Below, piece after piece: positions 45,801 through 57,800 of a stretch of 64,000 nucleotides of DNA. The DNA is from Symsagittifera roscoffensis (Eukaryota > Xenacoelomorpha > Acoela > Convolutidae). The translations under genes were made by a program, and so were the position numbers. The DNA lies in assembly GCF_963678635.1 (NCBI RefSeq), contig NC_087070.1, forward strand, positions 45,925,467 through 45,989,466, given 5' to 3'. How positions within the stretch are numbered: position 1 is the stretch's first letter; each line of letters starts with the position of its first letter. Under the pieces are notes generated by a model. The model ran no database searches. It saw only the letters and a list, made by a program, of their open reading frames with translations, and was not told where the DNA came from.

Positions 45801-48800
45801 TTTGCTACCGTTGCAATTTGCATATATGATGTGAATTTCAATTACAAGTTGCAGAGCTCGCGTTATTGAATTCCTTATGTGACGTTTATTTTTTCACAAA
45901 ATTTTTGGTGGATTTTTTTTGCTCGTTTTAACTTGATTTTTTTGGCTTGAATGTTGTGTAGAGTTAACGTTTGTTTGCAACCGTCTGTCTCTTCGATAAA
46001 CGCAGGTTTGTTATTTATAATTTAGTTAACTGGCTTAACTTACGTAGACAAATTGGGTGGGAGAGCTTGATTTTAAGAAACCAAATATATTTTTTCTATA
46101 CGATGGAAAGCAACGTAAAAAGAGATGCTATCACGGCAAGAAGAGAGGCTATCGGAACAGCAAAGTCATGCATCATAGCAATTGAGTTCAAATAGCTGCA
46201 TGTGATGTGTATGTATTTGGGTAAGTTTAACTAACTTCATCCTCTTAAAGGATCCAAACCAGCCGCTCACTTTCGAAAGTGTCTGCCAAACATACCGCAG
46301 CTTGCGCAAATTAGACGTAGACTCAGTTGCGAACATCGGCATGGGAATTATGGACTTCTTGAACAAGTGCCCTCTAAGTACCTCTCAGAGGTCACGAAGG
46401 TCCAACGAGGTCCTCAAGGTTTGTACGAAAGGTCAAAAATCATGGGCAAAGAAGTGAATTTGGACAGCTCAAACGCGTCGTCAGAAAAAGCTAAATCAAG
46501 ACCACTAAAACGCCTAAAACGATTCAACGTGCTGTAGGCTTACTAAGTTAGGAAGCAAAGTTTGGTTTCAGTCTGGAAGCGACGAATCACCAACTTTCGA
46601 GAGTATTTGCCTCAATTATCAACGAACAGGAGACATACAAACAAGTAAATTGAAAGAAATAGGCATGGACTTGTTTCAATTTGCAAATAAATGTCCTGCT
46701 CCTGCGAAACAAACTGACAGGCAGAAACGACAAACCGTTAGTTTGAATGACGATAGAAAAATTAATTTGGAAGCAAACCTTAAGCAGCTCTGAGATTTTT
46801 CTTATCGTACACGGTCGATATCTGAGATATCTAATACTGGGCGGAACTTGCCTAAAAACGCATTTTTCCTTTTTTAGTCGGTCATAGAAACTGAACTTAC
46901 ATTCGAAAGTGTATGCAGTCGATTCCAGCAAACTGGAAATTTGGACGCTGAGCAAGTTTTACAAGTTACAAGTAGTGTGGCTGAATTTATCAAAGACTGC
47001 CCCTTGTCAAAGCGAAAGAAGAGAAACAGTGAAGGGGTAAAATAAAATGACTAAATTGGGGCTTGGAAGCAAAGCCAGGGCTTGGTTATTTTGTGTCGTC
47101 GGTAGTTTAAGTAATGATATGAACTGATAAGAAAGTTGTTGTAGGTTTCGCCCAAAGAAGTGACATTTGAAAGTCTCTGTCTGGATTACAAGAAAACTTC
47201 AAATATCAGAAGAGAATTGATTAAGCAACTCGAAATGAGCGTGATCGAGTTTGTCTCGAAGTGCGAACCGACTAATAAACGCGCTCGGCGTGACCAGGTT
47301 TTAAATCACGCATTTTGAAATGAAAACTGACTTGGAAGCAAAAATGGGGCTCGAACTTTTAAATTAACTGCTAGAAATCACCGCTATCAATTCGCTAAAT
47401 GAACGTAAGCTTGCTTTTTCGGCGCTTCTTTTGAGCTTCTCTGATAATTAGATTTTTCTGGCTCATGAAAATTTTTGCGTAAGCTTACAGAAAGCAATGA
47501 ATGGGTCTCCTATGCTTTTTATTTGATAAGGAGAAAAGTTTGGTTCGCGTATTTTAGTCTGGAAACGAAGTCTCGCCCACTTTCGAGAGTATTTGCCTCA
47601 ATTATCAACGAACAGGAGACTTTCAACCAAGTAAATTGAAAGAAATAGGCATGGACTTGTTTCAATTTGCACAAAAATGTCCTGCTCCTGCGAAACAAAC
47701 TGACAGGCATAAAAGACAAATTGTTAGTTCGAGAATTAAATGAGGAAGCTTGGAAGCAAATCTAAACTACGAAACTTTAAAAAGAAATTCGAAGCTAGCA
47801 TTAAGACGAACATGACTACTCATATATCAGGGCTAAGTCCTGAATGTTCCGACTGTTCTTTAAGGTTAATTAAAAAGTGTTTGGTTGAAAAATTGAAGAA
47901 AAAAAAACAGGAAGAAAGATTTTTTCCATTTGATTTTCTTATTTTACCCTCCGCTTACAAGCCTTAGGAACACATTTAATCCGCTTGTTATACGAACGCA
48001 TTATACTCCGCTTACGTGTGTTTTAAGAACGCAAAATATTGAAACCAAAATTTTTACGAATGATCTTAGGTGAATTTTTGTGCTTATTGAGCTCCGGACA
48101 ACAATATTTTTCAGATGGTAAAATTTTGGTCAAAAAAGTTTAATTGAAAATTGACTGCTTAAAAACACCATAATCATGAAGATTTGTCACTTTCTTCGAA
48201 TGTCGGTACAATAATCATAGTCGTGCTCCTCGCAGTTTATAAGGTCGAAAAATTTTTACTGGTCTTTCTATCGTAGACGCAATTGATGCTTAGATTTTAT
48301 TAGCTTAATTTCACTTAATCTGTTAAAAACAAAGTAGGATATCACGGAGAATTTTCGTATTTTAGTCAGCAAGTTCGCAGTCGGAAGTTACGTTCGAAAG
48401 TGTCTGTGCTGGATTCCAGCAAACCGGAAATTTCGACTCTGAAAAAGTTCTGCAAGTTAAAAGCAGCATCGCTGAATTCATTCGAGACTGTCCTATGTCG
48501 AGGCGAAAGCGAAATGTCGATTTGGTAAAATATTAGTCTTAAAGCAAGAGCTTGAAAGCAAAACCTGGATAAAGGAGCGTTTAGTGACCGGTTTCGTTTT
48601 TTGCTTTCTCTGAAATCTTTTTTTTGTAGGGCAAACCTGAAGAAATTACATTCGAAAGTCTTTGTCTGGACTACAAGAAAACATCGAATATCAGAGGAGA
48701 TCTTATTAAGCAGCTTAAAATGAGTGTGATCGAATTCATCTCGAGTTGTGATGCGACTAACAGACGGGCTAAACGCGAACAGGTTTTTATTTCGGGCTTT

Positions 48801-51800
48801 TTGTGAATAAAAACGAGCTTGGAAGCAACAAAACGGGCTGATTGTTTTAAACGTTTAAAAGTTTTTTGATGAATTCTCAACAAAAACGAATTGAATTCAC
48901 TTGGTAAAAATGAGCTTGGCAACACTGAATCGTTTTGTAGCGTTATTTTCTATTCAGCGACTGCGTATTCCTCCGTTCCGTGTCTTTACATATGCGCAAT
49001 GGCCAAAAACAATTAAATCGTAATTGGCTCACAATTTTAAAATAAATATACAAATTTGTTACATTTTCGACAGTTTTTTATTTATTTTAGTCAACTGATA
49101 AAGCAGAAGTGAACTTTGAAACGCTCTGCATGGATTACATGCAAAACGGCCGACTCGACCGCGAGTTGGTCCAGAATAAGCTGCAAATGTCGGTTATTGG
49201 CTTTCTTACTGAGTGTGAGAAGCAATATGCGAACAATCGCCACAGAAGACAGGTTTGCTATCGCAAAAAAAAACAAGCGGAAGCAAACCTGCGTGCGCTA
49301 GCTCTTTAGTTTTTGAATATTGTTTTGCAATTTGCTTTTAAATTGAGCGAAGTTTTCAGTGGCCGAAGTATTGATAAAAATATATTGATGATAGTATGTT
49401 ATATTTTTCCGAAGTCTGTTGTCAAATATGACTCAATTTCAATAGAACGAATAAAATATGTTTTTTACTTTTTTGAACACAGGGTGGAAACGGGGCTAAA
49501 ATCACGCTAGAAGCTAGTTGCGTTGAGTATAAGGAGGAAGGAAAACTGAACTTAAAGACGATCGAAAACGAGTTCAAAATGAATCTCATGCAGTTCATGT
49601 CTAAATGCGACGAAATATATCCGCCGAGTAGTCGAAAACGACGACAAAGTAGAGCTGTCCAGGTTTGCTTCCAAGCTCCGATTCACCTAAAGATCAACTG
49701 CTCTGCTTTCTATTACATGGCCTCCAATAAGGAGATTTTGAAGGTCCGAATCGCAAAAAGAAAAATCCTTAGCATTCCGCGACGTGAAAGTTTTACAAAA
49801 TCAGATTACAAAATCTATTGTCATAACAATTTGAGACATTCAGCAGTTGGCAGTTGTACTCCTTAATTGAGCCAATAGTGTGAACTGTTTTCTTTTAAAT
49901 TAAAAAATGATTGGAAAATTGTTCTTACGAAAATGTACACGGGAATGAACTAGAAGCGAGCAGCTGGTCTGAACAATTGATTACCATTCAAACCCTGGTT
50001 TTAACTTGAAGTTGAAAATGAAAGGCTGGTTTTAGAGTGAGTTGGCTGAAAAATGTGCCGAATGGAAAGAACATCTTGACTCTACTGATGATGAAACGGA
50101 CGCAGTCTATCAAATCGTTAAGCAGAGTTACGAGCGCGACTGCATTGAGGTTAGTAGTTTTTTTTAGAAATAAATATTGCCTGGGGAAGGTGAGGGGGGG
50201 GAGGGGGGGGGGTAGATGTGTGGACAGCAGATATGTGTTTCAGTTGGGGGGGGGGGGGTTCTCACATCCGAACGACCGAATGCTCCACGAGAGTTTTCAA
50301 CTCGTCTGCCACTGAATTGTCCAGTGCGAATGTTAAATTCTGATTGTCTAACTCTTCGGGTCAATCGGTCGTTCGGCCACGAGGGGCTCTCCTATAATCC
50401 GTCTGGGTTGCAATTTGGTTTTTACTTCTCCCACTTCTATTTTTGAGGTTAAGATGAATATTTAGCGCTTATTTAACTTATACGGGAATATGGAAAAATA
50501 TGGCACCATAAAAATTCTCGAGATAAATGATCGATAGACATGAACTTCTGGTAGAATGAAAAAGATGTTTGAATATGCGTTTTGAGGGACAAGTATCATG
50601 AACTAATAACTTAACCTGGGCATCTTTTGACAATAATATGATCACTCATTTGACCGTCAAATTAACTTTTGCATACCAAAGATCTCGTTTTGATACTAAA
50701 GCATGGTCAATGAAATACTAAATATTTTGCAAATTTGAAAACATTTCAGGCCAACAATAACTTAATTGGAATAATTTGACATCGGGTAGAATAAAAAAGA
50801 GTTAACTTAACTGCTACTACCACTGCTAGGTTAATTACGCTTGCGATTAGAAAGCGGTGAATAATCGGATTATGGTCTTTTTCAGGTTAAAATTGGTTGA
50901 AAAATTCATTTGATAGCTTGAATTATTATAAATTCTCGAGGTTCTTTGTACATAGGTAACGTCTACGCCTGGGGCGCGAATGGCTTTAGTTTCGAATGCA
51001 ATCAGGGCTTGCTTTTCAAACTGAAAATCTTCGTTTAAAAAAATGGCCACCCTTGTGTTTGTCTGCTTATAATTTGTCGGCTTAGTTGCCTCAGCATAGA
51101 GTTTTTTGTGCTGTGAGCAATTTTACCTGTGATTGAAAATGTTTCTGCTTTACTCTTGTTATTTGAGCCCTGATTTGCTAGCCCTTATTTTGTATAAGTT
51201 TTTTTATTTGCCTCAAAGCTATGTTTGACTTAAATGGTTTCAGCTAATGGTTTTGTTGTTTCGGCTGTGTCATCTTTTTTTGCGTCGTTTGATGAGAAAA
51301 GGAAGATTTTATCTTCGTTGTTGTTCCCTTAGGGGAGTTAGAACTTCGAACTTCAGAAATAAGCTTAAAATTTTTCGTTTTCGGCTCAACGGACGTTTAC
51401 CTATGTGTTGTCGGATTAGTTGACGCTTGATCAACGCTGGCGATTGTGTTCGTATATGTATTTTTCCTCAAATTAAAATTCGAGATGATTGTGTTAAGTT
51501 TTCTCAGTTGTGGTTTTTTGACGTCTTCTCGAGATAGCGCTTTCGAGTTTTTTCGAGATAGTGCTTTCATTTTAATTTTTTTTTATGACAGCTAGCTTAC
51601 AATTCAATTAATATGTGGCTTCGCTTTGCTTTTGTGCAAAATTGAAATAATTGAATAAGTTTCATGGATTTGATTCATTGAAGTAATTAGTTATTACATA
51701 GAATTTCTGCAAGCTTTTTTGTAACAAGTTCTTAAGAGTCATGAATGTATATCAGACTCTTATATAAGTCGTGATGATAATTTTTTTCAGAAAAAGTCTT

Positions 51801-54800
51801 AAAATTTGTTCAAGCTCAAATTTACCTTTTCGCGGTTTGACTTGATTTATTTTCAACTTCAGTTCATCTCGTTTTTTAAAAGGAAGGCAAAGTCCACTAC
51901 CGAACAGCAAAAGTTTAAAGGCCACGAAAAAGGTGATCCGACCTCTAGTTTCGAAATTAAGTTTCAGAGTTCCCAGCGAAATTGAATTTTTCTTATTGAC
52001 CCAAATTTCTCAAATTATGTTAATTTTATCAAAAAAAAATGAAAATAGTAAATTGTTCCAGAAATTGAAAGCGCTTTAAGGGCATCTAATTTAATTTGAA
52101 AGCTGAGATTTTTTTCAGAAAACAAATCAGTGTTTTTTTCTGTTTACTTGCGTTCATTGACTCATTTCCAGTTGGCTGTTTTCATTTTTTAGTGTTTCCT
52201 TCATTTTTATAAAATCTTATTATATGCAATTACTGGAGGACTCTGGTACTGCGAATTTTTGTGCTCGTTCTCGGGAACAGTTTTTGAACCACGATTTTTG
52301 AACAAAATTTCACATTCCTTTTTGGTTTATGAGTTAAACTCTTTGTTGTCATAAGGCAATTAACCACAGGGTGACCACTTGGTCACTATTTTAGTGACCA
52401 GTCACTATTGGTCGCTAATTGGTAACTATTCTTTCAATGGTCACTAAAAGTCACTATTTACAACGGTTTTTGGTGACGGATCCTAAAATTTTTCTAAAGG
52501 CGCCAATATATACTAATATTGAGGGGGGAGCGCGCGCCGAAAAAACGCAATTTTTTTTCAAAATTTTTCAAAAAGTGCCTAAAACTGTCTTTTTCAGCCT
52601 GTTTATTCTTAATTATGCTTGCGGCGCAGAAATTTTGGCCAGTTTCAGTGCTTTGGCAGAGCTTGAAAAATTATTTTGGCCGACCTAAAAAAAAGGTCGA
52701 CAAAAAATTCGAAAATTGTCATAGTCACTATTTTTCTCTCAAAGAAGTGGTCACCTTGATTAACCAACTGTTATGATAACCTCAACGTTTCTGATTAGTC
52801 TAGACCAATTTTATTTTTACGAATTTCTGGCGTTTTATTAGGTTTTTTTTACACAAGCAAAGCTTGTGTGATATTACGATTTCGCTTTTTCACAAAAGTC
52901 GCAAATATTAGTGCTCTTTTTGAAAGTGCTCTTTTATTGCAGTATAACATAAACAAAAACCATCTAGAGGATAATAAATGCCCAATTGGAGCCTACCCTT
53001 TCTCGGTTGGAGCTTCTTGCTTTTTAGTTTTATTTCAATCGAGTACGTGTTATAATATAAAAGGCTGAGCCGAGAAAATTTGTAAAAAATGATTTGAAAA
53101 AAATGGAAAAGGATGACTGCTGAATTTTAATTTTTTTTCTGGGAAACCAGCAAAAGTTTCATTATTTGCTTCGGACTGTTTTTTGTTTTGATAGTTCAGC
53201 TTTAAATTAAAATGTGAGGTGAAGCAAAATTTACCGGTCTAGTTTTTTCGAAACAGAATGATCGTGTTAAACGAAGTGAGAAAAGCGAGAAGTGTTCGGA
53301 GTTGGAAAAGCAACTAGATGACGCCGAGGATAGTGGAAATGATTTCCTGGTCGAACTACTAAAAGAAAAACTCCAAACCGACTGTGTTGAGGTAAAATAG
53401 TAGAAAGGATTCTTCTAATGATCGAAATAATTGCTTCATTTTATCAGAAGCATAAGATTAGATCAAAGTAAGCCAAAATCTTATCTTAAAAATTTCACAC
53501 TGTTTTAAAACTTGTGATATGCTAAATCCCTGTTTTTGTTGTGTGATAGAACCGAAACCTATGCAGTATAAATAAAAGTAGAATTGATGCTTGTCTTTTA
53601 ATAATCGATGAACGTAGTTAAGACTATTTTACAGAGCGTGATGATTTTTTTAAGGAAAAGTCTACAAATTTTTGGCTGTTTGACTTGGCGGCAATTTTTT
53701 TTATGTTCAGTTCATTTCTTTCGATGAAATTAAGGCGAACTCCACTTTCGAAAAAGGAATTTAATTTTGAGATTGAGTCTTCATTGACTTTTATCCAACT
53801 GTCTTTTTTTGTTTTACTTGCGTTATTGTTCTTCTTTTGTGTTAACTGGCGTATATTGACTATTTACAGTTATCTGTTGGCTGTGTTTTTAAAAGCGCTG
53901 TAAGGAAATTGTGTAATTAAGGTTGGAGTTATAGTGTTTAATAGGAGCTGTTTTGAAACATGTCCCAATTTTATGAAGTGTTTAAGAGTCGATGAACGTA
54001 GTTCAGACTCTTAAATAGGTCATGATGATTTCTTTATTCTTTTTTTTCAGGAAAATTTTGTGCAGGCTGAAATTTACTTTTTTTGCTGTTTGATTTTTGA
54101 TTTCTTTATAAGTTTATTTCATTTCTTTTGTTAAAAAGAAGTCAAACTCAAGTGTCGAACAGCGAAAGTGTAAAGGTCACGAAAAACGTGATCGACCTCT
54201 GGTTTCGAAAACGGAATTTAATTTTCAGATGTCCCAGCGAAATAAAAAATGTCCCATCCATCCGTGTTTTTTTCTTGACGTTTTTAAAAGCGCTGTAAGG
54301 AAATTGTGTAATTAAGGTTGGAGTTATAGTGTTTAATAGGAGCTGTTTTGAAACATGTCCCAATTTTATGAAGTGTTTAAGAGTCGATGAACGTAGTTCA
54401 GACTCTTAAATAGGTCATGATGATTTCTTTATTCTTTTTTTTTCAGGAAAATTTTGTGCAGGCTGAAATTTACTTTTTTTGCTGTTTGATTTTTGATTTC
54501 TTTATAAGTTTATTTCATTTCTTTTGTTAAAAAGAAGTCAAACTCAAGTGTCGAACAGCGAAAGTGTAAAGGTCACGAAAAACGTGATCGACCTCTAGTT
54601 TCGAAAACGGAATTTAATTTTCAGATGTCCCAGCGAAATGAAAAATGTCCCATCCATCCGTGTTTTTTTTCTTGACGACATAAATGTACAAAAAATTCAA
54701 AGAGCTTGAAGGGCATCTATTTTTTCTTTGAAATTTGGAAGTTGATGTTTCAAAAAACAAGTTGGTATTTATTTGTTTAATTGCTTTCATTGACTTTTTC

Positions 54801-57800
54801 CAATTTTTGTTGGCCATTTTTTCTCTGGAACGCAAAGTATCTTCAAGCCATCATTTAACACTTTCGATAATGCTCAACTTTTTTTGAAGGTTTGAATTTT
54901 CAAGCTCGCTTATCTTCGTTTTAATTCGCTCGCCGATAACGAAATATGAAATGACACAAAGCTTTGTCTACTAGTTCATTAGGTGTTTTTGAACGAAGTC
55001 GAATTAGTTCGTGCAGTTTTTTACCTTTCTAATTATAACTTTCTAATAAAAATGAACTCTCTCCGAAGTTGTTGTGGATATGGCTGGAAAAAGGGCATAT
55101 CTTAAGTTTTATTAGTTGATTTACTTGTTTGAGTTTTCAGCTGAAAACTCGAAGTACAGTTTTTCGATTCTTTAAATGATGTAAGATTTATTTTCACTTG
55201 CGGGATCAAGCGACTCATAATTGGTAACTAAACTGTTTCCCGTACAAACTTCTGAAAATATGTCAGAAATGTAACTTGCTTCATTATGAAATTTTAACAC
55301 CTTTAAAGCCACTTATGATTCCTTCTAGTAATAACGGGCATGTCTTGGAATCTTCAGAACTGAGTTTCGAACTCTAGTTAGATCTTTTTTTTCTCTGTTA
55401 CGTGAAATAATTCAGTCACACGTGAGAATTATTTCACGTATAGGTTGCCATAGCTTGCCGAGTACCGTCACTATAGTTCCAAAATTGAAGACAAGATTTT
55501 TCTGGGTAATAAATTAGTCTAGAATGTGATTAGGTCGACATTTGCAGTGGTGAGTTTGATACCTATGTAGTAAACGTTGTATTTGAATATGTAGTCAAGA
55601 AGTTATATCTTTCAGATTTTTGGAGCATTTTTTTCTTAAACTTTTAAAGCTCTTTCTACCGCTATTTTTTTAAAGCCGAATACTGAATTGATTCTATTGT
55701 TTGGTTGATTTTGAGTTCTCGTTTTGTCTATTTTATTTTCGCTTTGATTTTGTAGGATTCTCGATTTTAGGATTGTCGGTGTCTTTTGGCTCTGTATAAA
55801 TTTAATTGTCAATTAATCATGTGAAGAAACAATCGTCAAATTCGATTAATTGCTGTTTGATTTAGAATTTCTTCAATAAATTCAATTTCATTTTGCTGGA
55901 AAGAAGGCAAATGCGCTCTCTAATTTCGAACGTGCAATTAGTGTGAATGACATGTTTTTTGAAAAGAGGATTTGAGGTTGAAGATGCCCCAGCGATTAAA
56001 AACAAATGCTTTTGAACCAGTTCTCTATTCGTGATAGTTTTAGGGGAAAAAGGGAATCAGAAATTATTCAATCTGCTTTATTGTGTATTTTTTGCTTCGA
56101 AGTTTGAAAGTTAAAACTGTTTACATTTGCGAGAGCAATTGTCTGGTAATCGGGAACTAGACTTTTTCCCGACCACTAACTCTTCTTACAAGTCTGAAAA
56201 AAGTGAACTTGGTCTACTATGGACCTTTCAGGCTAATTCCCACCTGTTTTAGAGGTAACGCTGTTACTTTTGCATCCTTTTGTCCGAGGTTCAAGTCCAG
56301 GCCGGATTTGTTCGTTTTTCAGTTTTTATGAAATTCCGCGGAAAAATTGATTTTTGGAACTTTCGTTTATCTGCTTATATTTTAGCGGATCTGTTGACAA
56401 GTCGCGAATTTTTTTCTGGGAAAAGAAATTTTTTATTTTAGTTGCAAGTGTTGTTGACGTATTTCTGTGATTTCGAAACTTACTAACATTGAGTTGATGA
56501 TACATTTTCCTTCTCTTTTTTTGCGCTTTAATTGCCCTAAATGTTTTATTGGCTTCCCCAACTCATTTGGTTTTTTATGGGACTTGCTTGAGGAATTTTT
56601 TGTTGTCAGCTCAATGGGTGTCTACCCATAATTTCCGGCTTAGTTGACCGCTCAGTTAATAATAAAAGCTTATTTAATGCTGGTGATTTTGTTTTTCGAC
56701 TAATGTTTAACACTATCGAGCGTAGTTCCACAGTATGAATCTACTTTTTTTCCAACGAAATTCACAAACAAAAGAACTCACAGATGGAAGGATGTGAGAG
56801 TCAATGGTCTAATGGTAGGAGTTTCCATGCCGTTTTATGCGCTATTTTTTTTGGTATAGCATCGGCGATTGATTAGCAGTTGTAGCTTGTTTTTTGTGTG
56901 CTAGTTTAAACAAAATTTCAAGGGCTTGTGACTACGATGCAAGGACGCGAGAATTTTTATCTCGAGATAGGAGCTCGGATCCGACATTGCAAAAATTTAC
57001 AATTTTCTCTTTCTTACCATTTCTCTTTTGTTACTCTTTTTCCTCTTTACTATTTACTTCTCCTTTTCTATTCGCTAGCTTGCAATGCTACGCTTGCGTT
57101 TTATATCAAGTGATGCGAAGCTCCGCTTCGCCTCTGTGTCCAAATTTTTCTTTTGCTTTTATTGGTTTTGTGAGTTTAAACTTTTCCGACTTTTTCTTAG
57201 GTATGTTTGTGTTTAATTTTGAAGAAACTAGTTTTCAGGTGATGTGTATACGATTTTTAAGTTTGTATTTCATGTCTCAAGCTTATTGTTTCAATTTCAG
57301 TTTTTGCGGCCCAACGAGTATCACCCTTAATATTCTCAACTTTGTCACCGTAATTTTTTTTCAATGCTAATTTAATACTGGCAATTGTCTCTCTTCGGGT
57401 ATTTTCTTCAAAATTGGATTCGAGGCAAGTCGTGGCATGGAAATTTGAATAAATCTATTTATTCAAGGGTATTGATCGAAATGTTAATTAAGCGATTGAT
57501 TAATCACTTATTCAGCTTTTGTTGTTTTTTCAAGGAGCTTAAAACGCTAAGGATTATCAAGCGTTATCAAATTGCAGTTTTCGAATGTTTTTAATTGGCT
57601 AGCTTCCCATGCTAGGGAGGGATATATCGCAAGTGGTGCGAAGCTTTGCTTCGCCTCTGTGTCAAAAAAATGTTTAGCGGTTGATTCACCTTTTAAAATG
57701 CGTATAAATACTATAACTTTCGAAGGAATTGACATTGAATTTTTTTATTCTTACAAAAAGTATTTTTAGAAGGATCCTTGACTAATTCTTGTTAAGGTTG

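Larger units (their letters stand above)
50150..53256. other. Intron C1-C2 (3.1 kb)
   Basis: It contains a G-rich tract (50189-50263) and dispersed repeat copy D4 (51735-52182). Around 52368-52460 is a GTCACTATT-type short repeat (GTGACCA, TCACTAT words). No module seen. Confidence 0.6.

Noticed and set aside
45971-46195. 74-codon frame before exon B1
   Set aside because: Lacks two-Cys module features and splice borders; ordinary chance frame.
46587-47719. Minus-strand frames of 122 and 66 codons
   Set aside because: Antisense shadows of exons B2, B3 and B5.
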